This document shows positions 47,866-56,247 of a stretch of DNA of 58,874 nucleotides, piece after piece. The stretch lies in contig CAKZPB010000060.1 of NCBI GenBank assembly GCA_937138395.1, forward strand, positions 1 to 58,874. The letters are read 5' to 3'. The notes under the pieces were generated by a model. That model saw only the letters and a list, made by a program, of their open reading frames with translations. It did not search any database and was not told the DNA's origin. The first letter of the stretch is position 1. Every line of letters starts with the position of its first letter. Origin of the DNA: an uncultured Pseudomonadota bacterium. Its GTDB lineage: Bacteria; Pseudomonadota; Gammaproteobacteria; Xanthomonadales; Wenzhouxiangellaceae. The position numbers were made by a program, and so were the translations under genes.

Positions 47866-48561
47866 TCATTCAGAATCATGTGCTTTTTCGACATCGGGGC
47901 TGAATCGATAGCCACGCCCACGGAGCGTTTGAATGGGCTTCCAGTCGCCCTCAGGATCCAGTTTCTTTCGTAAACGGCCAAGTATGACTTCGATCACGTT
48001 GCTGTCCGGATCCGCATCATCCTCATAGAGATGCTCATTCAGTTCCAACTTGGACAGTACCTGGTCAGGATGCAGCACAAAATAGGCCAGCAATTTATAT
48101 TCGAATCCGGTGAGCTCCATCGGCTCGTCATTGAGCGTGGCTTTTTGCGCCGTCAGATTGACCTTCAGTGGACCAAACTCGATTTGAGAGGTTGCATGCC
48201 CACCTGCCCTGCGCAGCAATGCCTGCACGCGGGCCAATAACTCCTCGGTTTGAAAAGGCTTGGTCAAATAGTCATCGGCACCAAGCTCAAGCGCTTCAAC
48301 CTTGTCCTGCCAGTGATCGCGGGCGGTCAGGATCAGCACCGGATATTTCTTACCGGCCTTGCGCAATTTCTTGACCACGTCGAGGCCGGACTGCCCAGGA
48401 AGGCCAAGGTCCACGATCGCAAGATCAATCGGATACTCAGTCGCGAAATACACGCCTTCAATACCATCGCCACAGGCATCAACAACAAAGCCTGCCTTGA
48501 TCAGTCGATCGGTCAGTGCTTCGCGGAGTGTGGTTTCGTCTTCGATCAGCAGCAGTCTCAT
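47866..48561 (-). CDS. Response regulator, OmpR/PhoP family
   Basis: A 231-residue regulator with receiver acidic pocket E7-D8, phospho-acceptor D51 in AIVDLGLPG, conserved K101-containing LTKPF, and a winged-helix DNA-binding domain ending with LRGRGYRF. It resembles PhoP. The ATG overlaps the stop of the PepSY gene by four bases, so PepSY protein, regulator and kinase form one operon, suggesting that the PepSY protein is part of the signalling circuit or its input. Confidence 0.93.
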   Translation of the reverse strand: MRLLLIEDETTLREALTDRLIKAGFVVDACGDGIEGVYFATEYPIDLAIVDLGLPGQSGLDVVKKLRKAGKKYPVLILTARDHWQDKVEALELGADDYLTKPFQTEELLARVQALLRRAGGHATSQIEFGPLKVNLTAQKATLNDEPMELTGFEYKLLAYFVLHPDQVLSKLELNEHLYEDDADPDSNVIEVILGRLRKKLDPEGDWKPIQTLRGRGYRFSPDVEKAHDSE

Positions 48562-48965
48562 CTGGTAGTACCAGTCTGTTGCGGAGGGGGCAGTGGAGTC
48601 TGGTGACTGAATCCAGTGAACTGGAATGCAGCATCATCTAATAGATGTGTGTTTTGCATGGAAAGCCCGACGTCGTATAAATCAGACTGTACACGCCAGT
48701 TCATCGTGTCAGCAGGCACCCGAATCGTGCGAACCACCCCTTCACGAGTCAATATCCGAATGACATAGATGCGCTGACCGTTTCGGTCAGACACCTCACG
48801 CGCAGAAATAACCTTTGCATCATGCTGGCGGGCGACGCGTTCTGCAACTTCGCGAAGCGTGTCGGCATACGCAACTCCCTGGCGATCCATCAACGGTGGC
48901 GCAACAAGCACTACCAATCCGAACAACACACAGCGCGCAAGTTTAATGCAAGGCTTTAATTCCAT
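48558..48965 (-). CDS. PepSY-like secreted small protein
   Basis: A 135-residue protein with a signal peptide (1-34, cleavage near AYA) and a PepSY-like beta fold: EVAERVARQHDAKVISAREV, GQRIYVIRILTREGVVRTIRVPADT (key residues G-x2-Y-x-I-x-I-L). PepSY domains are often found with two-component systems or M4 proteases, where they are thought to inhibit proteases or sense. Starting an operon with a PhoP/PhoQ-like pair fits a periplasmic accessory role. The C-terminal 20 residues are rich in P, Q and T. Confidence 0.75.
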   Translation of the reverse strand: MELKPCIKLARCVLFGLVVLVAPPLMDRQGVAYADTLREVAERVARQHDAKVISAREVSDRNGQRIYVIRILTREGVVRTIRVPADTMNWRVQSDLYDVGLSMQNTHLLDDAAFQFTGFSHQTPLPPPQQTGTTR

Positions 48966-49207
48966 AGCTCGATTCTAGCGCCTGCGACTGAATATGTGCT
49001 GAATGGTTGTTGCTTAATGGCGCTAGTCGATTGAAGAGAAACGTTGTCGACCATCCGTATTCAGTGTTCGAAACGCTCGGCGCTACCTTAACAAGAAAAT
49101 CTTGTAACGATGAATTCAAAGAACGAGTGCTGGGTTGAATTGACGATTCTTTTTGAAAATCGGTGATTTTGATATTGTGAATTTCTTCGTTCGTCCAATT
49201 GCCCATT

Positions 49208-49234
49208 AAAAAAGCCGCCCTGGGGGCGGCTTTT
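49208..49234 (-). terminator. Terminator of the cohesin-dockerin operon
   Basis: A perfect 11-bp stem AAAAGCCGCCC/GGGCGGCTTTT (49210-49220 with 49224-49234, loop TGG) is followed by six T on the minus strand. It lies 22 bases after the stop of the IPTL-CTERM gene and closes the three-gene operon. Between it and the PepSY gene (48966-49207) nothing is supported. Confidence 0.9.
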
Positions 49235-49256
49235 GAACTAGCGTTCAGCGTTCAGA

Positions 49257-51284
49257 TCAGGCTTGGCTAGCAAACCAGCGGCGGCCAAACAGGCCGGCGA
49301 CCAGCAGCAGCATCAAGCTCATGATGATCAGACCCCACTGATTCATGGTCGGAACAACCAGTGGTTGGCCCTGGCATGCAATCGTGTAAGTAGCATCCGG
49401 GAGACCGCGTGGCACCGGCTGCAGCACATCTTCGACAAAGCACTCGAAGGTGGCCTGGAAGCTCTGTGGCGTAGGCGGTGTACACTGGAACTCTGCTGTT
49501 GCAGAGGCCCCGGGACCAATCACGGTACTAAACGGTGAGTCCAGTGATGTGATTGCACCGTCGACATCACCCGTGAAATTACAGGTCACCTCAATGCTGT
49601 CAGTATCACCATTGTTGAAGAATTCAATATCACCAATGGGTGTTGGGGTATTCGGTGGAACGATACCCAGGTTCAGCGTGCCTCCCGGCAGCGGATCCGA
49701 GGTGAAATCGCCATCCGGTTCACCAATACATTCCAGATCATATTCAACCGGGCTGGCAGGATTCGCATCACCGTTGTGTGTAACCGAGAGCGTTGCAGTA
49801 ATCAAACCACCGGTACCAGCATCCGGAGTACAAGTCACTTCGACTGCATCAGCCAGCGTGTCACCAACCGCAATGGCGGCACCATTGAACGTTGCTGTGA
49901 ACTGAGAATCGCTGGTCGTAACGCCCGTAATGGTCAGATTGGAATCCGGAGCGGGTCCGACACCGTCATTCGTTACGTCGATACCTACAGCTGTAGTCGT
50001 AACACCATTTGGCGTTGTTCCAAGGTCAATTGTAGCCGCCGGAGCAGGTGTTGAGTCATACGATGGAACTGCGTCAGTAATTTCACATTCCACAGTGACG
50101 GTGGTATTGAAGGCCGGACCACCTCTGGGTACGAAATCAAAGCTTTCCCATGTAATTTCGATGTCTCGGCTGAAGTTGCCGTCGTTGGTGTTGTCACATT
50201 CAACAACAACATCGAAGTTCCCGTCTGGGGCGACATCATTCGCTGGCCCGCCACCAGTTATCACAGTGATTGGATTAGCTGCACCAACTGCAGTTGCAGT
50301 CACTTGGAAAGCGGTGCTAGTGAAACCATCCTGGGGATTAGTAACAGAAATTGTACCGGTTGGCGCTGTTGGATCAACTGTCAGACCAGTAATGGTCGCA
50401 GGTGTGGAGGCCGCTACATTTGGCGTTAAACCATCACAAACAAAGGTATATTCTGCGACTGGGCTTAGGTTGTCAGAATTATTTGTTACGGACAAAGTGC
50501 CGCTGTTTTCGCCTCGTTGATCTGGCGTGCAATTAAACGATACGTTTTGAGTCGTAACCCCTTCATCGCCAGGGATATTTACAGGCAACATTGGGCTTGG
50601 CGAACCAATCGTTGCTGCACCTACATTTGCAGTTCCACCCAATGCAGTAATGTCAAAAGCAGTATCGCTACTCAGGTTTTGAATTGCGATTTGTTGAACT
50701 GCTGTAGCAGATCCGACTACTTCCTGTCCGAAATCAACCTCTTCGCCCGGTGCCGGATTTGTTGAACTATAGAAGCTTTCACCGGGTGGTACTTCAGTTG
50801 TTACTGAACCACCATCAAGGGTCACTGATCCAACCGTTGCACCCGCATCCGTTGTAGCAGACAAGAGTGTCAATTCAACCGGGATTATGGTTCCAGGTGG
50901 GACGGTACCATTGATATCAAATGTAATTGAGCCTAATGGTGCTGTAGTAGGAAGAACTGTTCCGCTAAGCTGGTCCGTTACTGTAAGTGCAATATTCCCA
51001 GGTGAAGGATTATTACAACCAGTAAAAGCACCTGTGTGTGATGGTGGGGTGTTGGCTGTACAACCGTTCACATTAGGGTTTGCAGCCATGTCTGTTTGTG
51101 GAGTTAACCGAGTGCTGTCATAGGTGATTTGTACACTAAATGAAGCTAAATTAGCACCTGCAGTGTAATTAATCTCGACAACTGCTGTACCGCCAGCAGC
51201 ACCTGTGACTTCGGTTAGCTCTACAGTTTGTGCTTGAATCGATGCACCCGCTGAGAGTAGCAATATCGCTATAAAACGTTTCAT
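49257..51284 (-). CDS. Cohesin-like domain surface protein with Ig-like repeats and IPTL-CTERM anchor
   Basis: A 675-residue exported protein. Signal peptide 1-18 (SIQA); residues about 20-165 look like a cohesin domain: ELTEVTGAAGGTAVVEI, LASFSVQITYDSTRL, and a later LGSITFDINGTVPPGT. Its loop C75-x14-C90 holds C-x4-P-x2-H-x-G-x-F-T-x-C. Then come about four beta-sandwich repeats of the choice-of-anchor D type with FNCTPD/VTCTPDAG/FQCTPP motifs. The C-terminus is an IPTL-CTERM signal: PTMNQWG, a membrane helix and GRRWF. That signal is known to be read by exosortase H-type enzymes, which attach proteins at the surface. GGAG before the ATG supports the start. The gene is visibly more A/T-rich in its 5' half than its neighbours. 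Confidence 0.8.
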   Translation of the reverse strand: MKRFIAILLLSAGASIQAQTVELTEVTGAAGGTAVVEINYTAGANLASFSVQITYDSTRLTPQTDMAANPNVNGCTANTPPSHTGAFTGCNNPSPGNIALTVTDQLSGTVLPTTAPLGSITFDINGTVPPGTIIPVELTLLSATTDAGATVGSVTLDGGSVTTEVPPGESFYSSTNPAPGEEVDFGQEVVGSATAVQQIAIQNLSSDTAFDITALGGTANVGAATIGSPSPMLPVNIPGDEGVTTQNVSFNCTPDQRGENSGTLSVTNNSDNLSPVAEYTFVCDGLTPNVAASTPATITGLTVDPTAPTGTISVTNPQDGFTSTAFQVTATAVGAANPITVITGGGPANDVAPDGNFDVVVECDNTNDGNFSRDIEITWESFDFVPRGGPAFNTTVTVECEITDAVPSYDSTPAPAATIDLGTTPNGVTTTAVGIDVTNDGVGPAPDSNLTITGVTTSDSQFTATFNGAAIAVGDTLADAVEVTCTPDAGTGGLITATLSVTHNGDANPASPVEYDLECIGEPDGDFTSDPLPGGTLNLGIVPPNTPTPIGDIEFFNNGDTDSIEVTCNFTGDVDGAITSLDSPFSTVIGPGASATAEFQCTPPTPQSFQATFECFVEDVLQPVPRGLPDATYTIACQGQPLVVPTMNQWGLIIMSLMLLLVAGLFGRRWFASQA

Positions 51285-51330
51285 GAGGATAGACTCCGTT
51301 GTCTTGTTTTTTATAAATTCTAATTTAGGG

Positions 51331-51795
51331 TTATTCAACGCTAAAGCTTATGCTGTTTGATGAATCCGAAAGCGTTTGGCCATTCGTATCTAATGCAACG
51401 ATTTGTGACAGGCGAAATGGAGATTCGGATGTTCTTGATGCGCCCTGAAATTCGATCCAACCAATCGGACCAGTAAGTGAGCGAGACTCTCCTATGTCAG
51501 AAACTACAACAAGAACTGTATTCTTGTCTGGGAAATGCTTGCAAGTTGTAAAAGAACCTTTATGAGTTTCCGGAATACCTGCAAGACAGTTCTCTACCGA
51601 ACTAACTTGTACGGTTTCATCATAACGAAATTCGAACTGAATCCCACTAATGTTTTGTTGATTTATTTCCAACATCGCAATTTTTCCTTCCCGATTAAAT
51701 TGATAATCGTGGTCAGCGGCAGATTCATACTGAGCTAAAGCTACGGCAGCCGAAACTGATGAAAGAAGGATTAAGAATGATTTAACAATTTTCAT
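51331..51795 (-). CDS. Small secreted cohesin-like protein
   Basis: A 154-residue protein with a signal peptide (to about ALA, residue 21) and a single beta-rich domain resembling the cohesin-like domain of the neighbouring gene: ISGIQFEFRYDETV, the loop C70-x14-C85 with the same C-x4-P-x2-H-x-G-x-F-T-x-C pattern, then TVLVVVSDIGESRSLTGPIGWIEF. It has no membrane anchor or other domain. ATG at 51795 is used; the frame also opens with a TTG two codons earlier directly after the dockerin-gene stop. The IPTL-CTERM gene follows after 46 bases. Confidence 0.68.
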   Translation of the reverse strand: MKIVKSFLILLSSVSAAVALAQYESAADHDYQFNREGKIAMLEINQQNISGIQFEFRYDETVQVSSVENCLAGIPETHKGSFTTCKHFPDKNTVLVVVSDIGESRSLTGPIGWIEFQGASRTSESPFRLSQIVALDTNGQTLSDSSNSISFSVE

Positions 51796-51801
51796 AGACA
51801 A

Positions 51802-52653
51802 TTACCCCGGAAATGCGCCGCAATCTCCTTGCAACGCCTGGATGAAGTTAAAAGTTGCTTGAAGATCAGGAAGACTAACAACACCGTCTTCGTTCACGTC
51901 TGGTGTCCCAGCTGCTGGAGTACCACCTAGCGATTGGATTTCAGCGAAAAGATCCTGCAAATCACTAATATCACGAGTACCAGAGCCATCAGCATCACCG
52001 CGACACAGACGACCTACAGCAGTACTGCGGCGAGACTCATAGGCATCAAAATTTAATATCCCAGTGGCACCGTCTATATTGCCGAGGCGGACAGAAGAAA
52101 GAGATCCACTTGCACTACCGATATTTTGAACAGTTTCACTTTGGCCATTAACTGAAAGACTAATGCTATCCCCTTCCGCCCAATCTATCTCTACGGAAGA
52201 CCAACCAGCGGCAGAACCAGTTTGTTCAACGGGGGTCCCGGGATTTGCAGAATCAACAAGTGTGATATCACCTGAGTCGTCCAAAGTAACGGTGAATCGT
52301 TCGCCACCTCCAGCCTGATCACCATAACCTGCATAAATCACAGCATCCTGGCCTGCACTTAAATCGTTCAACACATAGAAACGCGCGACAATTCTGTTGA
52401 TTCCGCCAGGGTTGTTATCCTGAACCCAGCCTTGGCTTGTAACCTGCATTCCACAGAAACCAGAATATCTTGCAATTGCAGGGTCCGAAGATGCCGGAGG
52501 AGCTTCGGGGTCACCAGCGGTCACGGCACCAGAGCTTGATGACCAGTTATCCAGTGTGCAGGCCACCGCACTCTGACCTGCCAGCATGGCACCGGCCAGC
52601 ACTGCACCTGCTGCCAGGGTGCGATTGAGGAAATTGAATTTCGCGTTTGTCAT
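51802..52653 (-). CDS. Secreted LamG-like protein with C-terminal type I dockerin
   Basis: A 283-residue exported protein: signal peptide (1-31, cleavage near AVA), a LamG/concanavalin-like beta-sandwich (about 32-210), and a C-terminal dockerin. Two Ca-binding loops are complete: D220-x-D222-x-S224-G225-x5-D231 and D252-x-N254-x-D256-G257-x5-D263, each followed by a helix. Cysteines C217 and C278 bracket the module. Dockerins bind cohesin domains, and the next two genes encode cohesin-like proteins. The stop is followed directly by the next frame, so the three genes look like one operon. Confidence 0.85.
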   Translation of the reverse strand: MTNAKFNFLNRTLAAGAVLAGAMLAGQSAVACTLDNWSSSSGAVTAGDPEAPPASSDPAIARYSGFCGMQVTSQGWVQDNNPGGINRIVARFYVLNDLSAGQDAVIYAGYGDQAGGGERFTVTLDDSGDITLVDSANPGTPVEQTGSAAGWSSVEIDWAEGDSISLSVNGQSETVQNIGSASGSLSSVRLGNIDGATGILNFDAYESRRSTAVGRLCRGDADGSGTRDISDLQDLFAEIQSLGGTPAAGTPDVNEDGVVSLPDLQATFNFIQALQGDCGAFPG

Positions 52654-53082
52654 GTGTACAACTCCTGATGTGTCTTGCCGGTGTTAGCCGAGATTGGTAA
52701 CAATGCTTGATTAATGTAATTAAGAATATGGACTAAGAATTTCAAAAAAGTTACAAAGAAACTTTGGCTTAATGTTTCCAGTTCTTATACTGATTATAGG
52801 GTCCAACCTTCCAAGAATCTTTGAACTGCTTCACAACTTTGTTGATTGTTACGGCCAATAAAAACCATATGTCCTACAGAGTCTAATGCAGTTGGAGATC
52901 AATTACCACCCCAATTTAGAGTGATTGATTCTAGCGCTGACGGCTTTTTCAAGCCCGTAAAACGCGCTTGCCTACCCCTAATAAACGCAAAGCAGCGCTG
53001 AAACCGGTCAAACTTTGCTTGCAAATTAAATAATAGTAATATTTTCAGTTACTTATTTATTCAATGCGAACGCTGATACGCG
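52654..53082. other. A/T-rich upstream region of the dockerin operon
   Basis: A 429-bp gap with no supportable gene, clearly richer in A and T than the surrounding sequence. ATTATA at 52793-52798 gives a perfect minus-strand TATAAT about 140 bases before the dockerin start, but no good -35 lies at the right distance. AGGAGT eleven bases before the dockerin ATG is its ribosome site. Confidence 0.5.
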
Positions 53083-54000
53083 CTAAAAAATCTCTGCAAT
53101 ACAGCATCGCAATGAGCCACCCGCTTTTTCCACTTCGTCCAGCTCGATCGCGTGCACTTCAAACCCCCAGCGCTTGAGCGCCCGTCGCTTCTCCGGCGCA
53201 AGGCAGCGCCAGCCACAGGCGCTGATGAACAGGTCCTGCTCGGTCAATGCCAGGCAATTGCCGGCGAATGCGGTTTTTTCTGCCTGACTCAACTCCAGCA
53301 CGCGATCGGGGTACAGTTCGGCAATCGCTGCCGGAACAGCGGGGTCGACAAACGCATCGGGACAAATAACCAGCGCGCGCGAAGCCAGCACGGACATGAC
53401 CACATTGGTGTGATATTCCTCGGGCTTCAGGTCAAAACGAAACGTCAGATCAAGACCAAAGGCCTGATGCATAGCCTCACATCCGGCGCGATCCACGCGC
53501 GTAGTCATGCCGCAGAAGCCGATATTCTTGGCCCGGTCAATCACCAGGCTGCCGGTCAACTCCGCAACCAGGTCCTGGCCTGAAAGGTCGACCAGCTGGT
53601 AATCCATCAAATCGGCGAAGAAGGTCCGTATATCCTTGCGCTGTGATTCCCGCTTGCGCTCGGGGTGCAGCATGGCACCGACGATGAATCGCCCCGCCGT
53701 CGTGGCAAACACGTTATTCGGAAACAGATCGTCCGGGTTTTCAATTCGACCCGGAAACCGCACGACCGGCACTTGACACTCGGCAATGGCATTACTCAGG
53801 TAGCGATGCTGTTCGAGCGCCACCGATGGGCTGACACCCACCGTTAAATCCATGTACTGATTATCACGTGCCGCCTGACGCGAGAGCTTGAACTCTGCCG
53901 GTTCGACCAGGAAGACGGCCCGCGGCACGGATGGGTGCCTGTGAACCGGCGCTAGTTCTTCGATATTTCTGCGGAAGGCATCCGCGCTGGTAACAATCAT
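53083..54000 (-). CDS. Amidinotransferase-superfamily hydrolase, CtlX/arginine deiminase-like
   Basis: A 305-residue pentein-fold protein. The substrate-binding region FPNNVF, the catalytic histidine in EEYHTNVVMS and the catalytic cysteine in the C-terminal SLRCC are in the family positions. These features match the citrulline-utilisation hydrolase CtlX / DDAH-like group acting on guanidino or ureido amino acids. Exact substrate is open. A second cysteine follows the catalytic one directly. The gene stands alone, between the dockerin operon and a repeat-rich gap. Confidence 0.83.
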   Translation of the reverse strand: MIVTSADAFRRNIEELAPVHRHPSVPRAVFLVEPAEFKLSRQAARDNQYMDLTVGVSPSVALEQHRYLSNAIAECQVPVVRFPGRIENPDDLFPNNVFATTAGRFIVGAMLHPERKRESQRKDIRTFFADLMDYQLVDLSGQDLVAELTGSLVIDRAKNIGFCGMTTRVDRAGCEAMHQAFGLDLTFRFDLKPEEYHTNVVMSVLASRALVICPDAFVDPAVPAAIAELYPDRVLELSQAEKTAFAGNCLALTEQDLFISACGWRCLAPEKRRALKRWGFEVHAIELDEVEKAGGSLRCCIAEIF

Positions 54001-54122
54001 GAATACACGATGTTCGAATTCGCGGGTATTGTGGTGGCGAATGCTGGAATCGTCAATATGCCCAAGCCTTGAAACCGCAGATTACACAGAATTCGCAGAT
54101 TTGAAACCAACGATCTTGTTTA

Positions 54123-54156
54123 GGATTCCGGCCCTGCCGGTCCCGGAATGACGGCC
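54123..54156 (+). repeat. 34-base palindromic unit, copy 1
   Basis: Contains ATTCCGG and CCGGAAT arms around a GC-rich centre and ends GACGGCC. It matches the unit at 54340-54373 in the same direction at all but a handful of positions. Confidence 0.8.
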
Positions 54157-54339
54157 TAACACGAAACCAGCAAGGCAGCTCGGGATTCAATGGTTTTCTC
54201 AAATCAATCGCGAGCAGGCTCGTTCCTACACAAACACCCTACCAAGGAACCAGAGTTCCAAGTCTCCCAACGGATCGTCCGCATTCCAGATCTCGATGCG
54301 GAATCTTTTCGACCTGCAGTCATTGAAATCAATAAAACT

Positions 54340-54373
54340 GGATTCCGGCTTTGCCGGCCCCGGAATGACGACC
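54340..54373 (+). repeat. 34-base palindromic unit, copy 2
   Basis: Second copy, same orientation, with the same ATTCCGG/CCGGAAT arms; it differs from copy 1 mainly in the centre and last bases. Confidence 0.8.
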
Positions 54374-54461
54374 AAGACAACCCAAGCTTGTGTTGATTAA
54401 ATCTGTGTCATCTGTGTAATCTGCGGATCGCTTATTTTTGCCAGAAGGCTAAGGATTACCA

Positions 54462-55553
54462 TCAAACGTTGAACCGAAAATGCATCACGTCGCCCTCCTG
54501 GACGATATAGTCCTTACCCTCCAGGCGCAGCTTGCCGGCTGCGCGTGCGCCGGCCTCGCCGTTGGTATCGACAAAATCCTGGTAGGCCGTGACCTCGGCG
54601 CGAATAAACCCTTTCTGAAAATCAGTATGAATCCGACCCGCGGCTTCAGGGGCGCTGGCGCCGTCGCGCACCGTCCATGCACGAACTTCTTTCGGGCCGG
54701 CCGTAAAGAACGTCAGCAGGCCCAGCAGGTCGTAACCGGCGCGGATCAATCGATTCAAGCCGGGTTCGGTTTCCCCGAGCTCGGCCAGGAATTCGACCTG
54801 ATCTTCAGGATCAAGCTGGGCCAACTCGGCTTCCATTGCAGCCGAAACCACCACGAAACCTGCATCGGTCTGTTCAGCATGGGCCTCGACCTGCTTGACC
54901 AGGTCATGATCGGCGTCGTTGGCATCCTCGACATTGGCCACGAACAGCACCGGCTTGGCCGAAATGAACTGCCAGGTTTTCAATGCCTGCCTTTCTTCTT
55001 CGTTCTGTTCCAATGTGCGAACCGGGTGGCCTTCACCAAGATGGGCAACCAGCCGCTGAAGCAGTGAAGACAGCTTCAGTGCTTCCTTGTCGCCGGAACG
55101 GGTCTGCTTATTGATCTTTTCCAGTGCCTTCTCGGCCGCATCGAGGTCCGCCAGGATCAATTCCGTATCGATGGTTTCAATATCGGATAAAGGATCGACT
55201 CGTCCCGCCACATGGGTGACATCATCGTCTTCAAAGCAACGAACGATGTGTGCGATTGCATCGGTCTCGCGGATATTGGCCAGGAACTTGTTCCCGAGAC
55301 CTTCACCCCGAGAGGCGCCCGCCACCAGGCCGGCGATATCGACAAACTGCATCGTTGTGGGGATGACCTTGTCGGGCGTCGCAATTTCAGCCAGCGTTTG
55401 CAGGCGCAGGTCAGGCACCGGCACCATCCCCACGTTCGGATCAATGGTGCAGAACGGATAATTCTCTGCCGCAATCTCGGCCTTGGTCAAACAATTGAAT
55501 AGCGTTGATTTCCCGACGTTGGGCAGACCAACGATTCCACATTTGAAGCCCAT
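54462..55553 (-). CDS. ychF: Redox-regulated ATPase/GTPase YchF
   Basis: OBG-family P-loop protein of 363 residues that associates with ribosomes and stress responses; members of this subgroup prefer ATP. P-loop GLPNVGKS (9-16), the switch region [24 protein letters not shown] and the C-terminal TGS domain (ending FRFNV) are present. Length is exactly typical (363). It is the last gene of the conserved rplY-pth-ychF order. Confidence 0.96.
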   Translation of the reverse strand: MGFKCGIVGLPNVGKSTLFNCLTKAEIAAENYPFCTIDPNVGMVPVPDLRLQTLAEIATPDKVIPTTMQFVDIAGLVAGASRGEGLGNKFLANIRETDAIAHIVRCFEDDDVTHVAGRVDPLSDIETIDTELILADLDAAEKALEKINKQTRSGDKEALKLSSLLQRLVAHLGEGHPVRTLEQNEEERQALKTWQFISAKPVLFVANVEDANDADHDLVKQVEAHAEQTDAGFVVVSAAMEAELAQLDPEDQVEFLAELGETEPGLNRLIRAGYDLLGLLTFFTAGPKEVRAWTVRDGASAPEAAGRIHTDFQKGFIRAEVTAYQDFVDTNGEAGARAAGKLRLEGKDYIVQEGDVMHFRFNV

Positions 55554-55601
55554 TTCAAACTCCCGAATTCGGTGTTGTTGGTTCGATCTTCTTGAGGTCG
55601 T

Positions 55602-56204
55602 TCAGTTTGAACGGCCCGCCGGGGCCGCTTTGGCATGCAGCACTTTCATGGCTTCGTTGGCCTGACCGCTCAGGAACTGCGGCATCACCTCGACCGCGCG
55701 CTCGATCGATTGTTCGATCAGTTGCTGGTCATCCGCTGGGGCGCGACTCAACACCCAGGGCGTGACATCACTGGCCTGACCGGGATGCCCGATGCCAATT
55801 CTCAATCGCCAGAAATCACGCGTTCCAAGATGGCTGAAGCTGCTGCGCAGGCCGTTATGACCACCGTGACCACCGGCGTGCTTCAGGCGGACAACCCCGG
55901 GCGGCAGGTCCAGCTCATCATGTGCGATCAGCACCCGACCGGGCGACAGCTTGTAGAAGTCGATCGCAGCACGAAGGGATTGGCCCGAGTCATTCATGAA
56001 GGTATCGGGCATCAGCAGAATCAATTCCGCGCCGGCAGTGCGAGCCCGGACTGCATCTCCAAGCAGCTTGCGATTGGATGAAAGCTGGACACCCAGCTTG
56101 CGCGCCAGTGCCTCGACAAACCAGAACCCGGCATTGTGCCGGGTCTGTTCGTAGTTCCGGCCCGGGTTACCAAGGCCTGCCACCAGCCAGGATTCCATCG
56201 TCAT
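55602..56204 (-). CDS. pth: Peptidyl-tRNA hydrolase
   Basis: Frees tRNA from peptidyl-tRNA dropped by ribosomes. The 200-residue protein carries the catalytic region GLGNPGRNYEQTRHNAGF (N13, H23), the second signature PDTFMNDSG, and the HDELDLPPG and GGHGGHNGLRS segments. The start is ATG 56204 or the ATG two codons later. It sits between rplY and ychF, the common order in gammaproteobacteria. Confidence 0.96.
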   Translation of the reverse strand: MTMESWLVAGLGNPGRNYEQTRHNAGFWFVEALARKLGVQLSSNRKLLGDAVRARTAGAELILLMPDTFMNDSGQSLRAAIDFYKLSPGRVLIAHDELDLPPGVVRLKHAGGHGGHNGLRSSFSHLGTRDFWRLRIGIGHPGQASDVTPWVLSRAPADDQQLIEQSIERAVEVMPQFLSGQANEAMKVLHAKAAPAGRSN

Positions 56205-56247
56205 TCGTGCGATCGGGTTGACGACCGGGCCTTGGGCTCAGACTGGA

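Larger units (their letters stand above)
54075..54426. repeat. Repeat-bounded intergenic segment
   Basis: A perfect 16-bp inverted repeat, CCGCAGATTACACAGA at 54075-54090 and its complement at 54411-54426, bounds 352 bp that contain no gene. Inside are two direct copies of a 34-base palindromic unit (54123-54156 and 54340-54373) and a REP-like CGCGAGCAGGCTCGTTCC segment near 54210. The structure resembles a non-autonomous mobile element or a mosaic of REP-type repeats. It fills most of the gap between the amidinotransferase gene and ychF. Confidence 0.7.

Noticed and set aside
48943-49206. 87-codon open frame upstream of the PepSY gene
   Set aside because: No family match, no ribosome site, A/T-rich gap composition, and it overlaps the PepSY start; read as leader sequence.
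54190-54396. 68-codon open frame between the amidinotransferase and ychF genes
   Set aside because: It lies inside the repeat-bounded segment and consists of repeat units.
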